Shown here: piece after piece, positions 38,312 to 50,996 of the stretch
How positions within the stretch are numbered: the first letter of the stretch is position 1
Layout of the letters: each line of letters begins with the position of its first letter
Assembly (NCBI RefSeq): GCF_036785885.1
Contig: NC_092326.1
Location: 992,001-1,056,000 of the forward strand
Source of the DNA: Coffea arabica
Taxonomy: Eukaryota; Streptophyta; Magnoliopsida; Gentianales; Rubiaceae
Direction of reading: 5' to 3'
Length of the DNA stretch: 64,000 nucleotides
The notes under the pieces: model-generated
The model's database searches: none
What the model was told of the DNA's origin: nothing
The model's input: the letters and a program-made list of their open reading frames with translations, nothing else
Made by a program: the position numbers and the translations under genes

Positions 38312-38929
38312 TCAGTTGTATCCCATACAACACCTGGGAACGCCGTCATGCATTAAACAGTGGGGTATGTACCTTTGAAAGTCATCGTCGCTTGATTCAG
38401 TAAAGTCAGATAGGTCCGGGTCCGATATAAGCATGGGATCTGCTAAAATGTGTTGAACCATACCATGTCTTTTTGCGGCCTGGATCTCATGGAACCTGTG
38501 AAGCCTACGCTCCATCTGCATAACTTCTCGCTGTAGTCTATGTAATACGCTTGCATCATTGGCTTGTGGTCCTATAACAAGATCCGCTGACCTTGTTCTC
38601 GGGATGCGGATGCCATGCCAGCGACAAAATACCTCTAATTCCATTCTTCGCTCACGAACAGGCTCCCATATGGGTTCATGGTCCATAACGAAATAGCCAG
38701 ACGGTAGATGATCGTTGACCGTATTTTTAAAAATGTGACCAGCTAGTCCCAGAGAGTTGTTGGTGTTAAGTGGAGCGTTCCTGAACTCGCGTTTGGTACC
38801 ATATAAAATCCTCCCATCTGGTGTTTCATACTTGCTTATGGCATTTGTTGGATCTAACGATACTTTCCGTCTTTTTTGCCGAACATTTGATGGTGAGCTT
38901 GTATGAGATCCTTCGTTTGTGGATTGCAT
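38312..38929 (-). CDS. Unknown 205-residue protein
   Basis: A single open frame starts at ATG 38929. It has a basic N-terminal cluster (RQKRRKVS) that could be a nuclear localisation signal, a GRILYGTKREFRNAP segment, a helical Arg/Glu-rich stretch (LHRLQREVMQMERRLHRFHE, coiled-coil-like) and an acidic patch (DPDLSDFTESSDDD). I do not recognise a family. Its length, skewed charge pattern and lack of stops amid AT-rich DNA favour a real gene carried by the element. It could be an exon of something larger. No copy was found in module 1. Confidence 0.5.
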   Translation of the reverse strand: MQSTNEGSHTSSPSNVRQKRRKVSLDPTNAISKYETPDGRILYGTKREFRNAPLNTNNSLGLAGHIFKNTVNDHLPSGYFVMDHEPIWEPVRERRMELEVFCRWHGIRIPRTRSADLVIGPQANDASVLHRLQREVMQMERRLHRFHEIQAAKRHGMVQHILADPMLISDPDLSDFTESSDDDFQRYIPHCLMHDGVPRCCMGYN

Positions 38930-39670
38930 GACTATGCTAATACCTACTGCTTTTTGGTTGGATGAAAGGAAGGATCTACTGATAAAGAATTAGGTGGGAG
39001 AAAAAAAGAGGTAGAAATTTTTAACAGAGCACCTATTTAAGACCATGCATAGTAAATGGTTTCTTCTGACAACTTGACCAACTGCTTCCTATGTCATTTC
39101 ATGTTGTTCTCCACGGGATAGTACTCCTGGGTGAGTACATGAAGGCATGGCAACCACCTATTAACGAGACAATAGACTCAACATTTAGTCAAATGTATAG
39201 TGTGTGGATGAAATAATTGTTTAATTTGATTCGATCATGACCTGTACTCCAACAACAATTGGGTCAGGTGAATACCCAATTATTCGTCAGTCACCTTACT
39301 TTTCAAGTGTAACAAGAAGTTACCACCAGTATTTACATAAATTACAGGACGTTAATAAGCTGTTACCGCTTATTGATGTTCTTGTACAGGCACCTTGTCA
39401 TTTGCCTATATGTTAAAATTTAGACAATTTGTTTACAATTGTATTAACGATAAGTATTACAGATAGTATTACAGGCACTTCAATAGGTATTACTCCTTCA
39501 GTACAGAAACGAACTTACAATTGGCGGCTTGGCTTGGTTCCACATGACCACATAATAAGTAACAGTTTCGCAGAAGAACATGATACTTCGTTGGGACAAG
39601 TAATTTGAAAGTAGGGTAACTAATATTTAAAATGCAACAAATTTTGATTACTCCATGTACATGTTGAGTT

Positions 39671-41830
39671 ACAACCAGTTATGTATATGTTACAATTCAT
39701 TACAACTAATGAATATGGAAACGGCAGTTTTTCGTCTTATCTAGTTAAAACTACTGATATTACAACTAGAAATTCCCTGATATTACAACTAGTGATACTA
39801 CAACTAGTTAATATCCGATGAACCTTTCCTCTTCTCTCGTGTGCGCAATTGCCCTTGGCACAAACAATAAGTCCGGCCCTCTAACACATATAATTTCTTA
39901 GACACTTTAGTAAGTGTCTATTGAGAACATAGAGATGGTCGATTCGAACCCCAAAACAATTGATGTAGCGAGGCCTTCTCGAACATCTCATTAAATTAGC
40001 GAGATCTTCTCGAACATCATGCAACCTACTGGCTGCTATTTGGCACCCAAGAGCTTGATTTCTGTGTGAACCCTCTATTGATGACACTGCAATTGAGGTT
40101 AGAGGAGGGTTGAAGAATACTAATAATAAATTTCATGCACGGGTTCATTGCCACCCTTCAGTAGAATGAAATAGGAAGTGTGAAGTTATTGAAAATGAAA
40201 AATGTTTGTGTAGTAGTGAAAGGTGGACGGAAAAATCTTTGTTGTTGAGGGATATACTACTGCAACCGCGCCCTTTTATAGTCCGCAGGACCCTCACAAT
40301 GTAGTAAAATATCACTGGACAACGCATTCCAGACCAAACAATTTTGTCGTGGCAGTGGAAGCTGTAGAGTTCGATGCATGCCATTGAATTGTGTCAAATC
40401 TGTTCACACATTAAAACAAATTATGCACCTGGCTCATGAAATGACCTATACACCAATATCAAGGGTCATGTGGATAAACAGTTACACATCAGTGACGTGT
40501 ACGTTTCACTATGTACGGATTGCGTTACAACCGGTTAGGTGTATGTTACAATTTATTATAACTAATGAATTTGCAATCAGCAGCTTTTCGTCTGCTCTAT
40601 TTAAAACTGAATAATATTCCAACTAGATATTCCCCGATATTACAACTAGTGATAATACAACTAGTTAATGTTCGATGAACCTTTCGTCTTCTCTTGTTTG
40701 TGGTATTGCCCTTGGCAGAAACGATAATTCCTCCCACTGACACATTAAATTTCTTAGACACTTTATTAAGTATGTATTGAGAATAGTTACGATGATCGTT
40801 TCGAACCCCAAAACATTGCGTAGCGAGACTTTCTCGAACATCTCATTAAAATAGTGAGATCTTCACGAACGCATATGAGGGCAACTAGTACATCACGGGA
40901 GAAGAGACTGTAGACCCACATGCAGTGCCTGAACCATGTCGGATAAGTTTTGTTACGTTTCCAGGCCAGATTTGTTGTACCGACAGTGAATATACGTGTT
41001 ACGTGCTGTTGCCAATCGTTTACAGACTTCAACACATGTTTGCAGCTTTTATCATGTTTTGGTCCTGTCCACCAACTTTTAAGAGTCACGTGGATACAGA
41101 GTTACACCTTAGATTCATGTACATTTCACTGTGTGCATGCACAGTTACACTGTCACAGGGAGGTATGACAGCCCAAATTATGCAACAGTTTCTTGGCCAA
41201 GAGTCAGATGTGTAACACTCTATGACCTTGGTCAGTGTATGACCCAAATTTACTACCTCTATGAGCGGTTCGTACCTCCTTCTGCTCCAATGCTCTATAG
41301 GAGATTTCAAATTCGACCAGAAATTTTATGTATGTTGTAACTCAGAACGAACAAAGAGGTAAATAATAACTTACGAATTGTAACAATATATGAACAGTTT
41401 GTCAATCGTATGGACAAAATTTGTTGAACTATATTTTTAGTATCGATACATAAAATAATAAGTGTTACGTCGTGTCACTAATCAGCATCAGAAAATAAAA
41501 TACCAATTGGGCAATTTTTATCATGGTAAGACCTGTATTGCAACATTAAGGGTACCGATGTGAATACTGAGTTACACATTAGTGACCTTAATTTCGACAC
41601 TGTGCATACACAGTAATACGCAAAATATTGTGCACAAAATCTCACAATGAATGTCAGTTTTTTGGCCCAGAGTCAGATGTGTAAAACTGAATGGCCTTGG
41701 TCATTCAATGACCCACAATGTGATAGTACCTGAATAAGCACCTCCTTCTGCTCCTGATGCTTTATTAAAGATTTTCAATTTTACAACTAATTCACTGAAT
41801 GTTGTAACTTAGGACGAACAAAGCTGTAAG
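39671..41830. repeat. Duplicated non-coding blocks in module 2
   Basis: About 39671-40025 aligns with about 40525-40880 (offset about 854). About 41085-41310 aligns with about 41550-41770 (offset about 465). Both blocks contain GTTACA/TGTAAC motifs. The first block ends in a conserved CTTCTCGAACATC stretch with short open frames on the minus strand; these look like decayed coding DNA, but no protein can be named. Bases 38930-39670 are similar AT-rich spacer. Confidence 0.6.
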
Positions 41831-42179
41831 TAAGAACGTACGAATTGTAACAATTTACAATTAAGGTAACCATTTGTGCATCATTATACAATTAATAGTT
41901 TCAATTAGTTGGAGTCATTAACACAAAACAATTGAACAACACAGGTGATTTCAGATAAAAGAGCAATCATATAACTCCACAAAAAACTAATAGTGTGACT
42001 TCACCAGTTTCATACAACTATACGACTGCATCTACTGTTTACTCTATCTTCTAGATCACCTGCCAAAATGGAAAGTCAACAGTACAAGGATGTCAGTGTA
42101 ACTTTGCCTATGAAGGATACATCTCCGACAAACTACAGGCGAAGTTTATATCATATGAGGCGAAAAATTGAAAGTGCTG

Positions 42180-42587
42180 TCAGCGAAAAATTGCTATTAG
42201 GAGCAACAGAAAGGCGACCGCTACCGATATCATCATGAAGGTTTTCATTTGTCGAATATCTTGTTCGATTCGATGCACATGATACGGGAAAGAGTTTGGT
42301 TCATTTTGCACTGTTCCGGGACTGTCGAAGGAGCTTTCTCTACTTATTGCTTGTCGATTCGGTGAGGGAGGGCAGTAGTTAGCCTGAACTTGCTCATGAT
42401 TCCTCCCTATTGGATGACACCAAGCGAAAAAAGCACAAGTTTTTCCTTCACAATAGAAGTACAGCAACCCCTTCGTTGGTTTCTGTGACTCCACGATCTT
42501 CAGCCCAGCCCTTTTTCCGCAGTGGCAGTACCGATATTGGTACCTTAACTCAGTAGATCCGCCACCAAAATTGCTCGATGAAGACAT
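42180..42587 (-). CDS. Small GRF-type zinc-finger protein with C-terminal membrane helix
   Basis: The 135-residue frame from ATG 42587 has a GRF-finger pattern: CHCGKRAGLKIVES, then GLLYFYCEGKTCAFFAWCHP, with zinc ligands Cys, Cys, Cys, Cys. It ends in one hydrophobic segment (MMISVAVAFLLLLIAIFR). GRF fingers bind single-stranded nucleic acid in several eukaryotic DNA-processing proteins, and plant genomes hold many small GRF-plus-membrane-helix proteins often linked to transposons. It sits between the unknown 205-residue ORF and the Ulp1-like gene, all on the minus strand. No equivalent was found in module 1. Its role in the element is unknown. Confidence 0.72.
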   Translation of the reverse strand: MSSSSNFGGGSTELRYQYRYCHCGKRAGLKIVESQKPTKGLLYFYCEGKTCAFFAWCHPIGRNHEQVQANYCPPSPNRQAISRESSFDSPGTVQNEPNSFPYHVHRIEQDIRQMKTFMMISVAVAFLLLLIAIFR

Positions 42588-42979
42588 TTGAACGATCTAA
42601 AACTCCTTTTGGGTCACATAAGCTTTAGTGTTTTAACCTTCTGTTGAATTAATGGTTGTGTGTCGATCATGAGCTAACACGGACCAACACATAGGTGGGA
42701 GTTAATATGTGGCAAGAAACGATATAAGCTAGTAACTAAATTCTGGAGAATTAGTAAGTATAGAATAAGTAACATGTTTTTTGAAAACATACACAAAACC
42801 CAAAACATGTAATTGACTGTTACAATTGGGTTTACGTATCACTAATCCAATAAATAAATTGATAATCAAACTTTTTGAATAAATGTAATAAACTACTGAC
42901 CCGATTCGACACATGCATGCCATTTTCGAGTGTCTTCAAATAAACTATTTTATTTTCATGCCATTCGTCATTTGTCACA

Positions 42980-43760
42980 ATAACTATTTTGTAACAACCT
43001 ATAAGCACACTGTAGCATGCAATCATCAAACATGGAGTTTTGTATTAATTTTCACACTCTAACTTCCCATTGAAGCATTTTGTAATAGTCTTTAATAACA
43101 TTCAACTTCCCAATAACTATTTTGTAACAACCTACAAATACTTCGTAACTAACAATTTTCAAATATGGAGTTTTGTAAAAATTTTCAAACTATCCCCTTG
43201 CGAGTAACTATTTTGTAACGGTTTTCGAACATACTGTAACTTCCCAATAACTATTTTGTAACAATTTACAAACACTTCGTAACCAACAGACTTCAAATAT
43301 GGACTTTTGTATTAATTTTCAAACTGCAACTTTCCAACTAACTATTTTGTAATAGTTAGCGAGCACACTGTAACTTTTAAAAAACTATTTTGTAACAACC
43401 TACAAACACTTTGTAATTAACAGTTTTCAAATATAGAGTTTTATATTAATTTTCAATCTGCAACTTCCCAACTAACTATTCTGTAACATTCTACGAACAC
43501 ACTATAACTTTCCCAAAACTATTTTGTAACAACGTACAAACACATCGTAACTAACAGTTTTCAAATATGAAGTTTTGTATTAATTTTCAAACTGTAACTT
43601 CCCAAATAACTATTTTGTTACAGTCATACAAAACACTGTAACTTCCCAATAATTCTTGACTAACAACCTACAAACACTTTGTAACTACCAGCAGTTATAT
43701 ATGAAGTTTTGTATTAATTTTCAAACTGTAACTTTTCAATAACTAATTTTGCAACAAACT
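42980..43760. repeat. Tandem array of AACTATTTTGTAAC units
   Basis: AACTATTTTGTAAC recurs at about 42982, 43110, 43207, 43250, 43340, 43383, 43470, 43516 and 43610. It alternates short (about 43 bp) and long (about 90-100 bp) spacings, so the unit is a dimer of about 133 bp. Each carries one or more TGTAAC motifs. Confidence 0.8.
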
Positions 43761-44184
43761 AATTGGGCGCTTGTTCTATAGTTACACATTGTTCAATGTA
43801 GGTTCTAGTATAGTTGGCACAGAGTCACGACGAGCATCTTTGAACCATAGATTCACGACACAATTGAACCAATTAATGCTCCGTTAATGTTATTACTGAC
43901 ATTATTCTAGTGTCAATAGAAAATCTGAATTAAATTCAGAATTTATGGCCACAAACTCTTTGATAAATAAACAGCACCATGATACAAATTGCTAATCAGT
44001 ATTGATGCTAATGTCTCCAGAAAAACAAAACTACTGTCTCAAAAGAAAGGTCCTTCTGAGTAGACTCCATAATAAAATTAGTTACAGCAATCCAAAAGCT
44101 GTAATACACATGTAATAATATACAAAAGCACGTCAAATGCAATTTTGTGAATTTCCTTCTCTCCCAGTCATGAATACTTATAAA

Positions 44185-47100
44185 TCAGGCATTACCAACA
44201 TTCAACTGCGCCCGTTTAGGTACTTGCAGGTTTGCGAAGCTGTCCGGAAACTTTGAGTTCTCCGCTGAGTTACACAATCGAGCTGTGTACAGCACTCGAT
44301 ACTTGCCAACATTTTCCTATCAGCACAAGAGGTAGGAATTAGCATAGTTGAGTGCCGAGGTAACAAGCATTAAATCAATTTCAGATGGATTGTAGGGAGA
44401 AAAGGGATATCAATTGTAATACCTCTGTAAGCCGAACAGCCAACCTTCCGCTCCAATGCTCTAGGAATGTCATAACGAAAACACCACTGTCACACCTGGT
44501 CACGTTGTCTTCTCATTAGTCAGTTATGGTATATATGTTGGACAAAAAACTTAGTACACGCTCTAACAATAATGACGGGAGAAGTCAAACTATTTACACT
44601 TTGTTGGGTGAGTGATGAGGGACATCGGCAACAGAAAATCCGAAACTGGAGAAGTCAATTTCCTTGCCAAACTTTGCCGCCACGACCAAACCCAGTGAAC
44701 GTTTCTATATCACCAAAGATTATGTAAAACTGATTACAATCCACTAATGTGTCACTGTCATGTCGTGTAATGCATTTAGCAATTTGTCCAACATACCAGT
44801 CGATTCAGTACACTAATGTCTTTGCTCTTTGCTTGACTGCTATCAGGGTCTAGCACGTGCACTTCTTTCTCTGAGACACCAAAGCTGTAGACAAACCAAG
44901 ACCCCTCTATGCATACTGGCACAAGTATCTGCGCCAAATGAGGTATGAAAAAGGTCAGACAGGTCATTCTACATAACCAAGTATGACTATGTTTTGAATG
45001 TTTAACAGTCACATAAGAAGTTTTGGATTAAAACTGATAATTGCATACCCAATCACAATTTGCAGGATCAACCCCCGTATTGTTATTGCGAACCTTGAAG
45101 AGCTTTAGAAGCTTAGCAGATAAGCTGGCATCAGAGAGCTTGTCGAATTTTCCCATTTTTAAAATTCCTTCCTGCAACCAATAACATAGCCGAGTGAAAG
45201 GTGCATAGAAGACATTAATAATGGTGCGTTGGATCGTAATACCAATTCAGATATGATGATGAGCATCTTTAACACAACTGTAGGATGCAGTCCAAATTTC
45301 AAACTCACAACTGCAACAGGTTCTACGATGTAGCGTTCAAGCTTCCTAATTTTGGCAGTTCTTCCACCCCAATTCATGAGACGGGCAAACATATCAATCA
45401 CCTAATCAATGGCAAATGGTGATCAAAACATATAATTGAGTGTTGCTTGGGTGAGTTTACGTATGACTATTCCAATCAATAGATACATAATCAAACTTTT
45501 TGACTAAAAGTAATGAACTACTGACCCGATTAGACACATGCATGCCATTTTCCATTGTCTTCAAGTCAAGCCGAGTCAGCGAAAATTGATACATTTGAAC
45601 AAGTATGTCCCTATCACATCCAGGACACAATTAAACGATTTACTAATAATTATTACTCCTACTCCAAAACACGAAAATCTGACTAATGTATATGAACTCC
45701 AATCTCATCCATATTCAATCTGTTTTTCTATGCCATCTTCTTATGAACCACACGCGTACTTATTGTAGTGAATGGATCACAAGATCGAATTAATAGTTTT
45801 GTCAAGAATCTTACTTGGGATTTTGGTCCGGATCCCATGCATATGCAGCCACATTTTTTTCGTATAGGCTAACTGTCACAGGTGCTGGTAGAATGAACTC
45901 TGCTGACCGCAGAACAGTGCTCTTCTTTGTTGCACGTGTAGACTTGTGCTTCACCTCAACGTCAAGGCCTCCTACAAAAGACAAATAACATGCATTTCAT
46001 ATGACATTCATTTGTTGTCGTCTAACAAATTATAAGATATTTTGCTTCATTCTTCAGACACAATGCAATTAGCAGTCATCAAACACCAATCGATTATTTT
46101 TCAAATGCAATGTAACTGTCCTAAGAACTATTTGTACAACTCTTCAAACACACTGTAACTAACACTTTTCAAACAGTTGTGATAAATTTTGAAACACACT
46201 AACTTCTCAATAACTAATTTGTAACAGACTTCAATCACACCATAACAGTATGCTAAACTAACTGTTTCTAAGAGTTTTCAAATGCACTTTGACCAATAAA
46301 TAAGTGAGTATCAACCTACAAACACACATTTAAACAGCAATCATTTAATATGGAGTTATGTTTGAATTTTGGAAACTGTAACTTATCTATTAATTATAAT
46401 GACTAACAGTCTCCAATAACATTCAACTTTCGTCTAAATAATCACTCATGTAACAAGTTACAAACACTTCGTAACTAAAATTCTTCAATTACATCACCTG
46501 CATTAATTATGAAATAGCTTTCCGGTAACTATTGTACAATAATGTAAAATAAATTCCGTGACTATCGATCCGCGAATATGGAGTTGTGTATTCAATAGAG
46601 CAAACTGTAACTTTCAGGTTACTATTTCGTGACAAACTTCAAGCACACTGTAAACATTCTTCAAACATACTAATTTTTAATCTATAAGTTTCCACATTTT
46701 TTGGTAACAATTTTTAAACACACTGTAACTTTTCAATAACTATTTTGTAACATTTTTCCACTGCAATGTAACTAACATTTTTCGAAACACACTAACTTCT
46801 TAACATGAATAAAGTCATACTTTCATAATATGCCTAATTACATTTGTTACATCAACTTCATATGTGTTTTATATCGGAGAGGGTATGACAGTATGCTTAA
46901 CAAGTTTTCGATGATGACAAACCAGAGTTCAGACCCGTGTACGTTGCATCATGATGGTATAAACACAGTTACCGTATATGATAATAGATGTTACAGTCAT
47001 ACTACATGAATTACAACCTTATGAATAATAACAGTATACCAACCGTTCCGCTTTTGACCATATGATCGCAACTTTCGTGGCATTTCTTGCTCAAGCAGAT

Positions 47101-50100
47101 GTGACGTCGATGCACTGGCGTGCAAAGGTGGTTGCACCGTACATTGACCCTTTTCGGCAGGTTCTATGACGTTTGACCTGTATTGCTCCTACTTTTGCTC
47201 TTGAAGCTGTATAATGCTTCCTTACGCAGTTGTTGTCATGGTGGTCCCTTGTTCTAATCCGCGACTGATGTTATCGGGTACGACTGATGAGGTAGGAATT
47301 GGATTCTCCACGTCCATTACATCTTCATTCAGCTCTGGATCTTGGATACCTTCAATATTTGTCCTCGTATTGGCATCGTCTTTCTAGGCCTGCGCTGCAT
47401 TATGCTCGTCTTCATCAGACCCTTCCGCATCAATTTCTTCAGCATCATCATCCTCGTCGTCTGCCCCTTCTTCGGCAGATTGAAATTCAGCCTCTTCTTC
47501 GGTATCAGGACTCTTGTGCATTGTATAGTCCTCCTGTACAGGTTTTTTTCCTTTGTCCAATGCTTCAGTTCCAGAAGTGGAAGCTTTTGCTCTCGGCTGA
47601 GAGGAGAGGATTTCTGCAATCTTCAATATCCTTCGTTGGCTACTAACAGCAATGTTATACAGCTCATTTAGCTCAGCCTGCAGTTAGATGATGAAATTAT
47701 TAATCCATAAATGAGCCACATGCTCTCAACAATTTCATACAATACAGGCATATACAATAGTACATTTACGCAAAGATTCTTAATTTAACATTTGAATTGC
47801 GGCCATAGGTTCTATAACTGTAACTTATATACTAAAAAATAAAATGGTCACCCGAGATCATTGAAACTTCATACATTTATAGCATGATTGGCCAAGAGAC
47901 CACTATATTTCTGTATTTCCATTCATGTGACTTAATTTTTAATAACTCTCTAGACAGGGATGTAATATTGGGATTGGTATCACATATTAACATGATACTA
48001 CAACATGAATGAAGTTGGTAGGCCTATCAATAACCAATAACGTTGCTTACAATATGTAGTAATTACGTCTAATCAAACAACAAATTTCATTAAATCATGG
48101 AATAGACCCACTTACACCGATATCGGCGTGCCCGCTGTTCATCAGCATTTCTACCAAATCAGGGGGTAGTTCAGTACTTTGCCCATCATATTCATTATCT
48201 TCCGGATCATATTGTCGAATCTTTAACAACAAATTAAACCAACCATTTCAATAGAAAAGCCACGCAATACATAGACCACTACCTTTTATATGAAATGAGA
48301 TCAATAATATATAACATTTTACCAGTTTTCCTTTTCCATAAGCTCCAAGATTTTTAATCTCAAGTGTATCCCTTTCAGAGATCAGAGCATCTGTCCATGC
48401 CTTAGCTCGCGGAGTAGTCCTCGACACTTTATGCTTCAGTATTTGTACTCGATCAAGATAATGAATCTGCAATACAATACAATACAGTAATTAATTCAAC
48501 TGTAGATAAACTTGACCACACTGTTAAAACATCATCGTAGACGCATTCATTTGAGCATAATCTAATCAATCCATCGCACTGAATTTGATAAAATGTGGAA
48601 ATATAGGCAGTAGTTATGAAGGCACGCAAAACTAATTGACTCTCTGGTGCACTGTGTAACAATTAGAGCATATTTTCGTCATGACTACAACTATCTAATC
48701 TTACCAGCAGAACGAAGATACAACCGCCAACGTATTGGTGCTGCTTTTCACTTTTCTTTTGCACCTCTAACACCTTATTGCATAGTACGATCCTCACATA
48801 CTCAGCCCAGTTCAATCTGGCTACCCTATCAACCAATTGCGTACAGTTCCAAACCTTTATTTTGTGCTCGGCTCTAGTGGTTGGAGCCAGTAGACATCCA
48901 CAAGAAAATGCCACGAATAGTCTTAAGAATTCTTCCCCTGCATTCATGGCTACCAACTCATTTGGGAGCTTATTCCATTTGTATGTCCTACGACTTGGTC
49001 CAGTTCCCCCAACCTCGGTTGTATCGGTGTCTTCAACTGGAACGGGACCTTCGTTCGGGATCCCCAGGATTAAACTGATATCCTTTGACGTTAAAGGTAG
49101 CACACCATCTCCATGTACATTTAAACTGCTCAATGTCGGATTAAAGTTGTCAACAAGCCAGGTAGCTATGCCACTAGGAATCCAGTGACACTGTATGTCT
49201 AGCAGCCCTCCAAATCCTATGTCTCTAATCTGCTGCTTCTTAGTTTCATCGATTCGTGAAACTAAACTTGACATCTGCTTTGGCGAGCATCGGATAGTGT
49301 ACTTCTGATTCTACACCATTTTTTAGATATATGCATTAGACTAATATAAGTTTCATTAAATGTTTGATGAATCATGCCGTGTATTTACCTTGATTTGAAC
49401 CCGTGCTTTTCGCAATATCGGCTTTCCTAGTCGTTCCATTTCTTTCTCATACTCTTCTTTCTCTTTCAAATATTCCTCCTTTCGCTTCCTCATTTCTTCC
49501 TCACTCAACTTATTATATGCTGCCCGGGCAATGTCATTGTACTGCATTGAATAAATAAAATCAAAAAACACGTTAGACTAAACACAAAATAATTGCTCGT
49601 TTCACTATTTTTCCCTTAGGCACCCTATCAGTTCAATGATTCTTCAGTTTATTTTGCTAGGACAGCATACCTCGGTCAGCTTAACACCCTTCGCCGAAAC
49701 CGTGTGTTGATACTCTTTCCTGTCCACATTCAAAACTCCAAAGTTATATGTGCTATTTAGTACCATTATTTTTCCCTCATATTCAATAATCTTACCTGAA
49801 CTTCATCCATGGATTCAATGGTGGGACTGGTTCTGCGACCTCGCTTGTTCCCGCTGTAATCAGTTCTTTCTCCCCACCTAAACGATCATTCCTTTTACTG
49901 CTTCTTTTCCTTCCTATCCTGCCCCTGAACAGTCAACATTGTAATGCTGAATAATGATGCCAAGTCTAACCTGCCAAGACCTTACGCAAGCACTGGCCAC
50001 TTACCTATTCGATGAAGTGGGTGCTGCACCGTGTTCTGTACCACCACTTGTTTCGGCGAGTTCTTCTCTGTCTGCTTCCTGAAGTGTGCTTCCTGCTCGC

Positions 50101-50111
50101 GTTCTTGCCAT
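44185..50111 (-). pseudogene. Ulp1 (C48) protease-like MULE gene, copy 2; His and Cys both replaced by Ser
   Basis: About 17 exons run from ATG 50111 to TGA 44185. The order matches copy 1: a charged HMG-box-like exon (about 49541-49388; AYNKLSEEEMRKRKEEYLKE), a plant-mobile-domain-like exon (about 49312-48707; GFGGLLDI, VLPLTSKDISLILGIPNEG), an IHYLDRVQILKHKV exon and acidic linker exons (about 47680-47050). Protease exons follow at about 45974-44185. The catalytic His is Ser (IEGSWFVYSFG against NKSHWFVYSFD in copy 1). The Asp remains (HVLDPD). The nucleophile is Ser (CDSGVFVMTFLEHW against YDCGVF). The fold may persist but classical cysteine-protease chemistry cannot. TAG codons at 47386-47384 and 47191-47189 interrupt the linker in my exon model, so the gene may be dead; alternatively those exons are mis-modelled. 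Introns are rich in TGTAAC. Confidence 0.72.
46080..46800. repeat. Second TGTAAC repeat cluster, in an intron of Ulp1 copy 2
   Basis: Degenerate copies of the 42980-43760 unit occur here: AACTATTTTGTAAC-like cores, TTCAAACACACTGTAACT, and TATGGAGTT blocks. They are less regular than the first array. Confidence 0.65.
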
Positions 50112-50996
50112 TGTAAACTAATGTTTTTAACAAACATATTGCACTTCAGTTCCAAAATTTTTTTTCCAGCCACAGTCATAACATATCATGAAGTACTGCT
50201 AAACATAATATATGAGCATCAAATATTAGTCACGCTAGTTATAGTACAACCTGTAACATTTTTTCTCACACTCAGTAACTCATTCTTCACAGTTTGTTAT
50301 TTATTCCAACTGCCACTAATCTACATAATCTGTTGTTCTACCTATCAGATTGTACTTCATCCATCAATTTCTTCTTCTATTTATTATGCTACTGTACAAT
50401 ACCAATGCAGTAGAATAAGGGGTCATCCAAATTTATAGTATCTTCATGAAATTCTATAGACCAGTTCTATTATTGTAACTTCTGATCTATTACGTGTAAC
50501 AACTATCAAAGATGATGTCCAACCACAACAATTATTGTACAAGTAATCTTCCTTTTCACAATTTGTTTGTCTCAATACCAAATTTTCTGGTTAATTATCC
50601 CTCATTTAGTCATTTCATAATCTATTCCCCTGCCTATCAAGTTCAATTCAATCACATTCTCCTTTATTTATCACCCTCTTCAACAATATGAATGAAGCAA
50701 CAAACCCGTTAAACAATTTTACGTCATTGTTCATCCAATTTTACAGTGCACTTCTCCTAGTGTCACTATTAAATGACTGCGTGTAATGACTATCCAACAT
50801 GATGTGCACCTACAATAACTAGTAAGATTCTTAACCGTTATTCCACACTAACTATGCTAAACCTCATGATTTGTTATTCCGTCTGTCTCACATTGCCAAC
50901 TTATAACCTACTCTCGTACTCATTCACTTCCAACCTAGAAACTTGTCTCTCTTTATGCAAGTAAACCAATAACCTGTAACATCAATGTAAAAGAAA

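Noticed and set aside
39881..41089. Small minus-strand ORFs with similar RCSR.SRY endings
   Set aside because: They reflect the duplicated non-coding block; frames are short and broken, so no gene can be supported.
43050..43760. Possible CRISPR-like or telomere-like array
   Set aside because: Spacers are themselves repeated and degenerate and this is plant DNA; it is an ordinary tandem repeat.
47299..47671. Several overlapping plus-strand frames
   Set aside because: They are shadows of the acidic linker exon of the minus-strand Ulp1-like gene.
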